In this document: in pieces, positions 1 to 6,253 of the stretch
How positions within the stretch are numbered: position 1 is the first letter of the stretch
Layout: each line of letters opens with the position of its first letter
Origin: a virus
Reading direction: 5' to 3' (one strand)
DNA length: 20,765 nucleotides
IMG/VR virus record: IMGVR_UViG_3300037070_000862
Span: 1-20,765 of that record
The notes under the pieces: model-generated
Databases searched by the model: none
What the model was told of the DNA's origin: nothing
Seen by the model: the letters and a program-made list of their open reading frames with translations, nothing else
Made by a program: the position numbers and the translations under genes

Positions 1-9
1 CGAGACTTT

Positions 10-83
10 ATCTGTGTAGCTCAGTTGGTTAGAGCGCGTTCCTGATAAGAACGAGGTCGCTGGTTCAAGCCCAGCCATAGATA
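10..83 (+). tRNA. tRNA-Ile (anticodon GAT)
   Basis: Complete cloverleaf read by eye. The acceptor is 10-16 with 76-82 (one G-T pair) and the discriminator A is at 83. The D-stem GCTC/GAGC is at 19-22/32-35, the anticodon stem CGTTC/GAACG at 37-41/49-53, and the loop CTGATAA carries anticodon GAT at 44-46. The T-arm GCTGG-TTCAAGC-CCAGC follows. CCA is not encoded (CTA follows the discriminator), so the host must add it. It reads ATC/ATT isoleucine codons. A strong terminator begins three bases downstream, so this is the last gene of a plus-strand unit entering from the left. Confidence 0.95.
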
Positions 84-85
84 CT

Positions 86-137
86 AAGACCCCCAGCAGT
101 TCCCATGCGAAAGCTACGGACAGTCTGGGGGTTTTTG
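86..137 (+). terminator. Rho-independent terminator after tRNA-Ile
   Basis: The arms 86-96 (AAGACCCCCAG) and 125-135 (CTGGGGGTTTT) pair with one G-T wobble around a roughly 28-base loop that holds a small GC-GAAA-GC hairpin. The 3' arm runs into TTTTT (132-136). The T-run exists only on the plus strand, so it stops plus-strand transcription coming out of the tRNA. Confidence 0.85.
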
Positions 138-163
138 CTTTTTAATGCCAAAGAGACTAGAAT
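135..163 (+). promoter_or_regulatory. Sigma70-type promoter for the plus-strand small gene
   Basis: A -35 box TTGCTT (135-140) and a -10 box TAGAAT (158-163) are separated by exactly 17 bases. The -35 box overlaps the T-run of the preceding terminator, so one unit ends where the next begins. The start site would be near 170, leaving a leader of about 30 bases that contains AAGGA (189-193) before the TTG at 201. Confidence 0.6.
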
Positions 164-200
164 GTAACAAGTAGGTAACAATCTATCTAAGGACTTGACT

Positions 201-452
201 TTGAACGAAGACAACAGTATGCAGCCGGTATGGTTTACGGCGCGTGTGGCAAACAAAAATGCCGGGTATTTCGAAGCTGTCCCCATTGGTACAGACCCGA
301 TCACCGGCATGATTGACTATAGAATTACAATTGACAATGAAGTCTTTGTCGTGGCACATCATCCTGACAAATCTATTTGGATGCTATTATATCGTGCCTT
401 AGATTCCTCACTCTTCGGGGAAGACACCGATGAATTACCGCCAGAACTCTAG
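201..452 (+). CDS. Hypothetical small protein, only plus-strand CDS
   Basis: Not recognised. The product is 83 residues if translation starts at TTG 201, which lies seven bases after AAGGA. An ATG at 219 is possible but has a poorer ribosome site, and a TTG at 195 is too close to the AAGGA. The protein looks soluble, with alternating hydrophobic and charged residues suggesting beta strands and an acidic C-terminus (GEDTDELPPEL). No Cys pairs or membrane segment are visible. It has its own promoter and converges on the long minus-strand operon, ending 71 bases from it, so it may be expressed at a different time from the replication genes. Confidence 0.7.
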   Translation: MNEDNSMQPVWFTARVANKNAGYFEAVPIGTDPITGMIDYRITIDNEVFVVAHHPDKSIWMLLYRALDSSLFGEDTDELPPEL

Positions 453-523
453 TCCACGCCATAGCGAGCCTACGCATATCATGTAACAGCGTTCCCGGTA
501 GTGTTTCTTCCTGCCACCACGCT

Positions 524-763
524 TCAGTCAAGAACTTCTACTTCGGCTAGTGTGGGAACTATAACGCCTCCTGCATAGCTTCCATAACCTAGTTTATTTG
601 AATAAACCCAGCGCGAACGTTTCAAGTCAACCCTTGTCCGTGTATGGTGCACGTATTGAACTTTAACTTCAACAACTGTGTCATTCTTTGACTTCACAGA
701 CTTACGGTAAGTAATGCGAACGTTCTTACCGATGTGTCTACCGTCAAGTTCCATTGCTATCAT
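524..763 (-). CDS. Small paralogous protein, family A copy 1
   Basis: 79 residues, no known function. The ATG at 763 is chosen because AAGGAG (777-772) lies seven bases upstream. It belongs to a three-member family in this window (others at 2535-2801 and 12056-12313). Shared features are an N-terminal MEL-D/N/S-G stretch, a basic ITYR or ISWR motif near residue 20, V-x-YVHH in the middle, and a C-terminal A-x-VEVLD ending. The short beta-rich pattern would suit a small barrel fold, but that is inference. It is the last gene of the minus-strand operon and overlaps the Cys-rich gene by 20 bases. Confidence 0.8.
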   Translation of the reverse strand: MIAMELDGRHIGKNVRITYRKSVKSKNDTVVEVKVQYVHHTRTRVDLKRSRWVYSNKLGYGSYAGGVIVPTLAEVEVLD

Positions 764-896
764 GGTTACACTCCTTACAGCCACACACAAGCACGGCCTG
801 ATCTGATTCTCTGGTCAACTCTTTGTTACAATGCTCGTGATCATTGCCGATGCAGTAACCACAAGGTTGCTTCCGCTTATATCTCTCGGGCATCAT
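744..896 (-). CDS. Cys-rich zinc-ribbon-like miniprotein
   Basis: A 50-residue ORF starting with tandem ATG codons (896 and 893). Counting from the second ATG, C11-x2-C14, H19/H21/C22, and C37-x-C39-x2-C42-x-H44 are visible, which would suit one or two zinc sites. It fills the gap between its neighbours, overlapping each by 20 bases in other frames, as the other genes of this operon do. A GGGACGAG stretch lies a few bases upstream of the first ATG. No enzyme motif is seen. Small zinc-binding proteins of this kind are common in actinobacteriophages, but the specific family is not recognised. Confidence 0.7.
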   Translation of the reverse strand: MMPERYKRKQPCGYCIGNDHEHCNKELTRESDQAVLVCGCKECNHDSNGT

Positions 897-1143
897 CCAA
901 CTCGTCCCTTAGTCGCGCTATTGTGCTGCGCGCTTCATCCATCACATGAAATGCCATAGGCAACAGGTTGACTAGGCGAATCATTTTCTCTTCCAGTGTG
1001 CCGTCTGAATCTAGGATGCCAAACGTGTTACCTTTCAGAACTTCGAAGGCTCGTTCATTTTCTGACAGATTAATGTCAGTCACTGGACGTTGATACACGT
1101 CTAATTCTGCCTTCAAAGATTCCATAGGTGTCTCTGATTCCAT
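877..1143 (-). CDS. Hypothetical acidic helical protein
   Basis: 88 residues, not recognised. The start ATG (1143) follows GGAGTG by nine bases; an in-frame ATG at 1125 lacks a good site. The protein is acidic and mostly helical in appearance, with a C-terminal stretch (ARSTIARLRDELDDAREI) that could form a short coiled coil. Its first 68 bases overlap the 3' end of the HNH gene in another frame, an unusually long overlap for this operon. Confidence 0.75.
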   Translation of the reverse strand: MESETPMESLKAELDVYQRPVTDINLSENERAFEVLKGNTFGILDSDGTLEEKMIRLVNLLPMAFHVMDEARSTIARLRDELDDAREI

Positions 1144-1396
1144 CTTCTGTCACTCCAATCATTGCGTGTAGTGCTACCGAAATTCTGCATGTCTCACAGT
1201 TGCAGACAGGCCACATGCTTCCTTTACCGTTGTTGCATAGCTCACAGGCACGGACGTAGTTGAAAGTAGCGTTTTGCCCACCACGAGCTTTAGGCACAAT
1301 GTGGTCACGTGTCAGCTTACGGTTGCGTGAGCCGCAGTAGTGGCACTTGTTTTTAGTTCTCGGCCCCGCTACGGATGCGCTCAATCTCCCGCTCAA
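1076..1396 (-). CDS. HNH endonuclease-type protein
   Basis: About 106 residues with the layout of an HNH nuclease: a zinc knuckle C18-x2-C21, then RDHIVPKARGG with D31-H32, N46, and a second knuckle C51-x2-C54 followed by NNGKGS. An extra C-x-C-x2-C cluster lies near residues 65-70. Such proteins cut DNA, often as homing enzymes or in phage packaging. No ATG is available: TTG codons at 1396 or 1384 are the only plausible starts, and neither has a clear ribosome site. It overlaps the upstream gene by 44 and the downstream gene by 68 bases, which fits an insertion later trimmed to fit. Activity is not shown. Confidence 0.75.
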   Translation of the reverse strand: MSGRLSASVAGPRTKNKCHYCGSRNRKLTRDHIVPKARGGQNATFNYVRACELCNNGKGSMWPVCNCETCRISVALHAMIGVTEDGIRDTYGIFEGRIRRVSTSSD

Positions 1397-1763
1397 TGTA
1401 CCATTTCGCTTTCTCTAAATCTTCCATTTCAGTGTCAACATTTTTCACGCCAGCGCGAGCAACGTATTTGACTACGTTTCCGCGATTATAATTCAACTGC
1501 TCCGCAAGGTCAATGACCTCTAGCCCTTTGAAATGCGTGTAATGCTTCGGGTTAATCGCATCACTCTCAGGTTCTGGCAAATAATTGTAAGAATTAATCC
1601 ACGTCCAACCGTCTTTCTCTAACTCAACTAATGACTCACGAGAAACCTTTGTTCGGGCTTCATCCATCCACACCCATCCATGTTCTTCAAGAATGAAGGG
1701 CAGGTTGGACTTATTGCCTAAAACTAAAGCTCCCAATTCGGTTGGTAAATCCATGTTAGACAT
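1353..1763 (-). CDS. DUF3310 (T7 gp1.7 nucleotide kinase-like) protein
   Basis: 136 residues. The C-terminal half (about 69-125) matches the DUF3310 pattern: NPKHY (71-75), GLEVIDLAEQL, then N-x-GNVVKYVARAG (about 94-105) and EDLEKAKWYIERE (115-127). The family includes the nucleotide kinase gp1.7 of phage T7, so a role in nucleotide metabolism is likely but unproven. The N-terminal 65 residues are specific to this protein and rich in tryptophan-containing segments. The ATG at 1763 follows AGGA by four bases. It overlaps the upstream gene by eight bases. Confidence 0.8.
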   Translation of the reverse strand: MSNMDLPTELGALVLGNKSNLPFILEEHGWVWMDEARTKVSRESLVELEKDGWTWINSYNYLPEPESDAINPKHYTHFKGLEVIDLAEQLNYNRGNVVKYVARAGVKNVDTEMEDLEKAKWYIEREIERIRSGAEN

Positions 1764-2058
1764 TCAATCCTGCTTCCTCTAGTGCAAGGATAGCCCTTGC
1801 CGTACATATTTCGGCTCCGTCATCGTACCTGTGCTTAAACTTCGCGTGTTTATCTACAATGATCTGATTGTACACAGACCCATCCATCGTGCTGTCTGTT
1901 ATAATCTCAACGTAATCTGGGGGCTGGCGTGTGACATAGTATTCAGCCCAACCATCTTCTGCGACAGCTTCAGTACGCCAAATGTACATCGTTGAAATAG
2001 GTTTAATAGAATCGCCGCTGTCATTAGACAGCGCAACATCTACTCGTAGTGCGCCCAA
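1756..2058 (-). CDS. Hypothetical protein with TTG start
   Basis: 100 residues, not recognised. The TTG at 2058 is favoured because GGGGAG lies six bases upstream, inside the end of the RuvC-like gene. The start falls one base beyond that gene's stop, so translation is probably coupled. The composition is that of a soluble mixed alpha/beta protein with several aromatic residues near positions 25-50 (YIWRTE, WAEYYVTRQPPDY) and a helical C-terminus (ARAILALEEAGLNV). No catalytic motif stands out. Confidence 0.75.
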   Translation of the reverse strand: MGALRVDVALSNDSGDSIKPISTMYIWRTEAVAEDGWAEYYVTRQPPDYVEIITDSTMDGSVYNQIIVDKHAKFKHRYDDGAEICTARAILALEEAGLNV

Positions 2059-2059
2059 T

Positions 2060-2542
2060 TTATTCTCCCCAGTATGCTTGTTGTGTCGGTAAATGGTTCA
2101 TCTTAGCATACGCCAGAGCGTGAATGCGAGCATCGTTTTGGTGACGGTTACCGGGCACCCAGAAACCTAGTCTCTTTAGCTCAGAATCGGGCACTAGAGC
2201 CTTTTTAACGTTCCTTTGGTAGACCACCCTACCCGTACCCGCTAAGGCCGTTAGAGCGCCTTCTATGCGTAGTGGAGTCACGTCAGGAAATTTGGTTCTA
2301 CCGTCAAGCACAAACGATTCGGACACAATAACGTCAAAATCTAGTGGGCTGTAACTAATATCGAATCCTTCAACTCCACGACCAGTTTGTGTGTAAGTGT
2401 AAGTATTCCACCACTCCACGAAACCGTCAACACCATCAGGTATCTGACCACCATCAAAAAATGTTAGCGGCGCGTCGTCATAGTATACGGACAGCGACCA
2501 GCCGGTAGTACCTCCGGGGTCAAATGAGAGCAAACTAGTCAT
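2060..2542 (-). CDS. RuvC-like Holliday junction resolvase
   Basis: 160 residues, the usual size for phage RuvC-like nucleases. The RNase H-fold acidic residues are visible: D8 in LLSFDPGGTTGW on the first strand, E75 in VIVSESF, and D137 in QNDARIHALAYA near the C-terminus. The family resolves four-way and branched DNA using two metal ions, so it likely clears recombination or replication intermediates before packaging. The ATG at 2542 follows GGAG by seven bases and overlaps the upstream family A gene by eight bases. Confidence 0.85.
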   Translation of the reverse strand: MTSLLSFDPGGTTGWSLSVYYDDAPLTFFDGGQIPDGVDGFVEWWNTYTYTQTGRGVEGFDISYSPLDFDVIVSESFVLDGRTKFPDVTPLRIEGALTALAGTGRVVYQRNVKKALVPDSELKRLGFWVPGNRHQNDARIHALAYAKMNHLPTQQAYWGE

Positions 2543-2801
2543 CTAGTAGCTCCACATCAGCGTAGTAAGGAATGAAGAACGGGATACCGTTTTCGCCGAA
2601 AGTCTGGTAAAGATATTTACCGTAGAAACTATCGTGCCACCACTTGTTAGTGAGTCCAATTTCACCACTACTATAGTGATACACGTACTCTATCTTCACG
2701 TAAATCTCTTTGAACACACCATTTTTGCGGTTGGTTCTCCAAGAAATTTTAGCCTTCCGACCCACATACATGCCGTTAAGCTCTATAGCTTTGATACTCA
2801 C
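2535..2801 (-). CDS. Small paralogous protein, family A copy 2
   Basis: 88 residues, unknown function. It is related to the products at 524-763 and 12056-12313: AIELNGMYVGRKAKISWR at the start, IEYVYHY in the middle, and ADVELLDD at the end. It is the most diverged copy, with a Trp- and Tyr-rich central stretch (NKWWHDSFYGKYLYQTFG). The start is GTG at 2801, within a GTGA overlap with the upstream stop, so it is probably translated by coupling because no clear ribosome site is seen. Confidence 0.78.
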   Translation of the reverse strand: MSIKAIELNGMYVGRKAKISWRTNRKNGVFKEIYVKIEYVYHYSSGEIGLTNKWWHDSFYGKYLYQTFGENGIPFFIPYYADVELLDD

Positions 2802-3067
2802 TTCGCAAACCCCGCATTCTTCATTGCACGTAGCTCTGTGACAAACACACTCGCCTGATTAGGGAACGCAATCGGCACAGGTGTACCCATGACACTCTCC
2901 ATAGAGTGCATTTTAATGTCAACAAGCTTAGCTTCAAGAGGATGCGTGCCCTGAAAACCAATGACAGTACCGCTCATAATAGTCTCAGCAACGACACCAC
3001 GCTCATTCAGCGTGAAGCTGAACACCACACGATCACCAATCGCAATACGATCTGGTACTCTACTCAT
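2798..3067 (-). CDS. Small paralogous protein, family B copy 1
   Basis: 89 residues, unknown function. It forms a tandem pair with the gene just upstream (3060-3305). Both have I-x-x-GDRV followed by an aromatic-rich strand near residue 10, a G-x-V-x-G turn, and a D-x-K-x-HS-x-ESV motif around residue 50. The pattern of short beta strands after a GDRV turn recalls SH3-like barrels, but this is inference. The ATG at 3067 has GAGGT upstream and overlaps the preceding stop by eight bases. Confidence 0.78.
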   Translation of the reverse strand: MSRVPDRIAIGDRVVFSFTLNERGVVAETIMSGTVIGFQGTHPLEAKLVDIKMHSMESVMGTPVPIAFPNQASVFVTELRAMKNAGFAK

Positions 3068-3305
3068 TAAATAACCTCAGTTCTGCGTCATCACTTATTT
3101 CTACGTTTTCTTTAGGAATTCTCAATGTTTTGTTAAATCCATCAACTGATTCAAAAGAGTGCAACTTTACATCTGCTACTTCGCGCTTTCCGTTAGGTCT
3201 TACACCTACGTAAGTGGCAGAATAAATCCATGACGAATCCACGCCAGACCATTTACCTTCGTAAGACCACAACACACGGTCACCGGGTTCGATCTTATCG
3301 CTCAC
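3060..3305 (-). CDS. Small paralogous protein, family B copy 2
   Basis: 81 residues, unknown function. GTG at 3305 is chosen over the TTG at 3320 because GGGGAG lies seven bases upstream and because this start aligns the protein with its tandem paralog (IEPGDRVLWSY against IAIGDRVVFSF; VKLHSFESV against IKMHSMESV). The start overlaps the polymerase C-terminal gene's stop in GTGA, so expression is coupled to the polymerase. The family B pair probably arose by local duplication. Confidence 0.78.
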   Translation of the reverse strand: MSDKIEPGDRVLWSYEGKWSGVDSSWIYSATYVGVRPNGKREVADVKLHSFESVDGFNKTLRIPKENVEISDDAELRLFNE

Positions 3306-4042
3306 TTTAAATCTCCCCAACTCCGCGCGAAACTATATTCTGATAAGAACGGTACTTTGTCACCGAACACAGCTTCACCTGTAATTCTGAATTCTGATTG
3401 TATATGCTTACCTATCTTATCCGCAAGTTTTTGTGCCGTTGGGGGATGTTTTTCTGGTATTTCCACAAGGATAGCGTCATGCACAAGGGCAACAATGTGT
3501 GCGCCTTGTGACTTAATCCAGTCATGCACACGGATAGCGGTTACCAAACAAATGTCAGAACTCGTAGCCTGTGGGAGAAATGCTAGTGCCTCCCGCTTGA
3601 TCGCAGCCATGTTGACGTGTGTTACCACTTCAGACTGAAACCTACGACCAAACGGGGACACCAACAGGTCACGCTTCAGCGGGTTGACAGCAGCCTCTTT
3701 CACATCTTCACGCCATTGCGCGAACTTGTTAGCTGTTGACAAATAGTTGTCAATGATAGTGCGTGCTTCCCGCTGGCTGATACCCAACTCGAAACCAATA
3801 GCCCTGTCACCACGATCAAACGCGAGTCCATACACAACGGTCTTCACCTGTACGCGGAACTCTTTTTTCTCAATCGCTGTGATGTTTGACATGTTAATGC
3901 TCGGGAAACATACCGGCATCATGTAGGTGTCGAAGTAATCTCCCGCACCCTCACGCAGCGCAGCAAGCATCCAAGGGTCATCAGACAGCGCAGCCATACA
4001 ACGTAGCTCCGCTTGTGACAAGTCAACCTGTAGTAACGTCAT
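3302..4042 (-). CDS. Family A DNA polymerase, C-terminal (polymerase) half of a split enzyme
   Basis: 246 residues with most of the palm and fingers of a Pol I-type polymerase. It starts at motif A: VDLSQAELR with catalytic D7. Motif B (O-helix) is R63-x3-K67-x3-Y71-x3-F75. LPQATSSDI (156-164) matches the usual QGTAADI region. Motif C is LVHDA with H188-D189-A190. Three positions differ from E. coli Pol I: Tyr for Phe762, Phe for Tyr766, and Ala for Glu883. The exonuclease domain and thumb are in the separate gene at 4886-6253. The ATG at 4042 sits in an ATGA overlap with the preceding stop. An in-frame stop five codons upstream rules out a longer N-terminus. Both halves are presumably needed for activity. 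Confidence 0.92.
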   Translation of the reverse strand: MTLLQVDLSQAELRCMAALSDDPWMLAALREGAGDYFDTYMMPVCFPSINMSNITAIEKKEFRVQVKTVVYGLAFDRGDRAIGFELGISQREARTIIDNYLSTANKFAQWREDVKEAAVNPLKRDLLVSPFGRRFQSEVVTHVNMAAIKREALAFLPQATSSDICLVTAIRVHDWIKSQGAHIVALVHDAILVEIPEKHPPTAQKLADKIGKHIQSEFRITGEAVFGDKVPFLSEYSFARSWGDLK

Positions 4043-4449
4043 CCGTTTAGATCATTCTCGCTTACTGTTTGTGTTGGCTTAGTTTTCTTAGGCTTAGGTG
4101 CCAGCGCTAGACGTTTCTTCATGTCCCGCGCAAAATTGGGTGGTAAGGGCATGGAAGGTATATTTATTGTCCCTCTAGTAGTGTTGTAAGTCACAACCCT
4201 ACTACTAACGTGGCTAAGCCTACTCAAAGCGCTAGTTAAATATTTTTCTGCCTGAAGAATTTCCTGCTCCATGTGCTTAGGGACATTCTGCAAACTATTA
4301 ACATACAGCAACGTATCCGCAGCGTAATTCCGGTACACTTCGACGTTAGCGTTAGCGACACGTGCCTTCTTTTCGAGTCGCTTAATACGTTTCTTCTGAC
4401 GCTGAACCTCTTCAAACAAAAACGTTTCAAGCTCTGTAGGCTCACTCAC
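4039..4449 (-). CDS. Hypothetical coiled-coil protein between the polymerase halves
   Basis: 136 residues, not recognised. Residues 8-40 are a charged heptad-like helix (EEVQRQKKRIKRLEKKARV). A second helical part lies around 58-85. The tail from about 109 is basic and proline-rich (KKRLALAPKPKKTKP). This suggests a multimer-forming or nucleic-acid-contacting protein, which is inference. GTG at 4449 is in a GTGA overlap with the previous stop, and its own stop overlaps the start of the polymerase C-terminal half. Its position makes a role as an assembly partner of the split polymerase worth considering. Confidence 0.75.
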   Translation of the reverse strand: MSEPTELETFLFEEVQRQKKRIKRLEKKARVANANVEVYRNYAADTLLYVNSLQNVPKHMEQEILQAEKYLTSALSRLSHVSSRVVTYNTTRGTINIPSMPLPPNFARDMKKRLALAPKPKKTKPTQTVSENDLNG

Positions 4450-4715
4450 GGTGCCAACACTCTCCTAACAAAATCTGCAACCAGCGCTTCACCGCTGACA
4501 TAAAAGTTTTTCATCTTGTTGTTCTCTATCCACTGTAAATAAACGTCAATCTCAGCGGAAGAACCACCGCACGTTTCGCAGCCCGACTGCCACTCGTCAT
4601 ATCCTGTAATTGTAAAGTCAACAGAATCTATGTCGATGTTTGCGATACGCGAAACGTCAACGCCAGCAGCGCGTAGTAGGGCTAGCTTGTAGTTAAGCTC
4701 CCACTCATTCGTCAT
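4446..4715 (-). CDS. Hypothetical protein with one CxxC pair, between the polymerase halves
   Basis: 89 residues, not recognised. It has a single C46-x2-C49 pair (SGCETCGGSS), an N-terminal helix (WELNYKLALLRAAGVDVSRI) and a C-terminal helix (GEALVADFVRRVLAP). One CxxC pair is not enough for a tetrahedral metal site unless it dimerises. The ATG at 4715 overlaps the preceding gene by 11 bases. It is the middle one of three small genes separating the polymerase halves. It carries no homing-endonuclease motif. Confidence 0.72.
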   Translation of the reverse strand: MTNEWELNYKLALLRAAGVDVSRIANIDIDSVDFTITGYDEWQSGCETCGGSSAEIDVYLQWIENNKMKNFYVSGEALVADFVRRVLAP

Positions 4716-4896
4716 CGTCCGGGTCTTCCTGCTCGTCTGGTAGGTCTGGGATTGCGAAACCGATCACAGTAGAACGGTTGTCGTGAACCTCTGGGGTCAT
4801 AGCTAACTTTAGCGCATCCTCATAGCGCTTAGCAATACCAAAACCCTGATATGAGACATTAATTTGGTTGGATTCGATCTTAAATTTACCCCACAT
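4705..4896 (-). CDS. Hypothetical acidic-tailed protein overlapping the polymerase N-half
   Basis: 63 residues, not recognised. The ATG at 4896 is set by an AGGAG four bases upstream. That ribosome site lies inside the last codons of the polymerase N-terminal half (the RSIYV codons), so the two are tightly coupled. The protein starts MWGKFKIESNQINVSYQG, has a short helix (AKRYEDALKLAMTPEV) and ends in an acidic tail (DEQEDPDDDE). A longer ORF upstream of this ATG is just the polymerase region in another frame. Confidence 0.75.
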   Translation of the reverse strand: MWGKFKIESNQINVSYQGFGIAKRYEDALKLAMTPEVHDNRSTVIGFAIPDLPDEQEDPDDDE

Positions 4897-6253
4897 AAAT
4901 GCTCCTAAACTTTTTGTCTCGCGGAATGTTCTGAATGTTAGGCTGTGCGCTTGACAGACGGCCTGTAGACGTGCCGTGAATCTTAAACGTAGTGTGCACA
5001 CGTCCGTTAACTTCAGCCGACAGAGCGCCCTTGACATATGTGTTCAACGCTTTGACTGTCTTACGGTATTCAAGCAGCTTATCAATGAAATCAACAATCA
5101 GTTGGTTGTGGTGCCAAGCTTTCTTCACGTTCAGCAAACTCTTTTCATCTGTGCTGGCCGCGTACACGCCACCCATAAAGGTTGACAGTACAGTTTGAAC
5201 CTGCTGCCACGAAGACGGATTGAAACCCGCTTTAGGATTCTTTAATTGAACAGTACGTGTCAAAAAGCTTAGCTCAGTGTGTAGCTGTATCGCTTCCAAC
5301 TCCATTTGCTTAGCTAACTGCTGTGCATACGGTACGTCAATGGCGAACCCGAACTGTTCAACGTCCAACAGGAATTCGCTTGCAGCCATTTCAAGCATGA
5401 ACGCTTTGCTAGCTTCCTCGTCGGCAAGAATTAGCGGCTCCAAATACTGCCACAATTCATACGTCCAATACACGTCCCACAGGTTGTATTCATTCAAGAT
5501 ATCTGCTGGCACGTTCTCGTAGTGCGCCTTGTTTTTCAGGTACTTACTGAGATCAGCTTCCCATTCGGGTGCACCGAGATACATCTTGCACAAAGGCTTT
5601 AAAGCGTGCAGTCCTGCCGCCATGTTCAACACGTGGTGAGCCAACATGGTGTCGAAGTAGTTAGGCATACGCACACCTGTTTGTGCTTCGATCACACGTG
5701 TATCGAACTTACCGTTATGCCAAATAGGGTATTGGATTTTCCGCAAGATATCCTTGCGCCAGTCAGCGAAGTATGGTACGCCACGCATGTCCCAGATATC
5801 CCAGTTACCATCCTGATAAAAAGCGATACTCAAAATCTTGACCTGCTCAGGTGTCTCAGTTGCAAGGTCACCTGCCGTTTCAATGTCAACAGCAATTGGC
5901 TTATCAAAGTCAAAACGATTGATACTGCTGTTAACAAACGCGCTGGCAGGGCGGGTTTTCTGAGGCAGATACAACTGGTTCAACGCTGCTTTAAGAACAC
6001 TCGCAGCATTAGCTTTCGTACACAACTGCGCCACACTATACGTGCGGATAGCTTTAGTAAACTTAAATGGGCATGACCCAAGGATGATCATATTCTGCCC
6101 TGTACCCGCGTTATTAATTGCGCCATTAGCTATAGCTGTTACATCAGTAAACACAAACGTATTCGGCGGGTAGTCCTGTAGTACCTGCTCTACAATTTCG
6201 TAAGCATCACGATTAAGAGGCTGCTCCGAGTAGATTAGTACTTTGATTGACAT
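4886..6253 (-). CDS. Family A DNA polymerase, N-terminal (exonuclease and thumb) half of a split enzyme
   Basis: 455 residues. Residues 1-115 are an unrecognised N-terminal region. Next is a 3'-5' proofreading exonuclease with AVDIET (D123, E125), HNGKFD (D184) and Y256-x3-D260. The thumb and start of the palm follow, with the TSTGRLSSAQPNIQNIP motif (428-444). The protein stops at TAA after KKFRSIYVG, where Pol I has RNAFIAPEDY. The next four or so residues are missing and the sequence resumes with motif A in the gene at 3302-4042. The combined length of 701 residues is normal for an exonuclease-polymerase. The ATG at 6253 follows GAGGAA by five bases. Confidence 0.92.
   Translation of the reverse strand: MSIKVLIYSEQPLNRDAYEIVEQVLQDYPPNTFVFTDVTAIANGAINNAGTGQNMIILGSCPFKFTKAIRTYSVAQLCTKANAASVLKAALNQLYLPQKTRPASAFVNSSINRFDFDKPIAVDIETAGDLATETPEQVKILSIAFYQDGNWDIWDMRGVPYFADWRKDILRKIQYPIWHNGKFDTRVIEAQTGVRMPNYFDTMLAHHVLNMAAGLHALKPLCKMYLGAPEWEADLSKYLKNKAHYENVPADILNEYNLWDVYWTYELWQYLEPLILADEEASKAFMLEMAASEFLLDVEQFGFAIDVPYAQQLAKQMELEAIQLHTELSFLTRTVQLKNPKAGFNPSSWQQVQTVLSTFMGGVYAASTDEKSLLNVKKAWHHNQLIVDFIDKLLEYRKTVKALNTYVKGALSAEVNGRVHTTFKIHGTSTGRLSSAQPNIQNIPRDKKFRSIYVG

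Noticed and set aside
4039-4888. Intron or intein explaining the split polymerase
   Set aside because: The gap is filled end to end by overlapping coding frames with ribosome sites, and the upstream half ends in a stop with no intein splice motifs. A stop also lies five codons before the downstream ATG, so no in-frame fusion is possible.
5606-6076. Plus-strand open frame inside the polymerase N-half
   Set aside because: It lies antisense to the exonuclease domain, whose motifs are intact on the minus strand, and has no start signal of its own.
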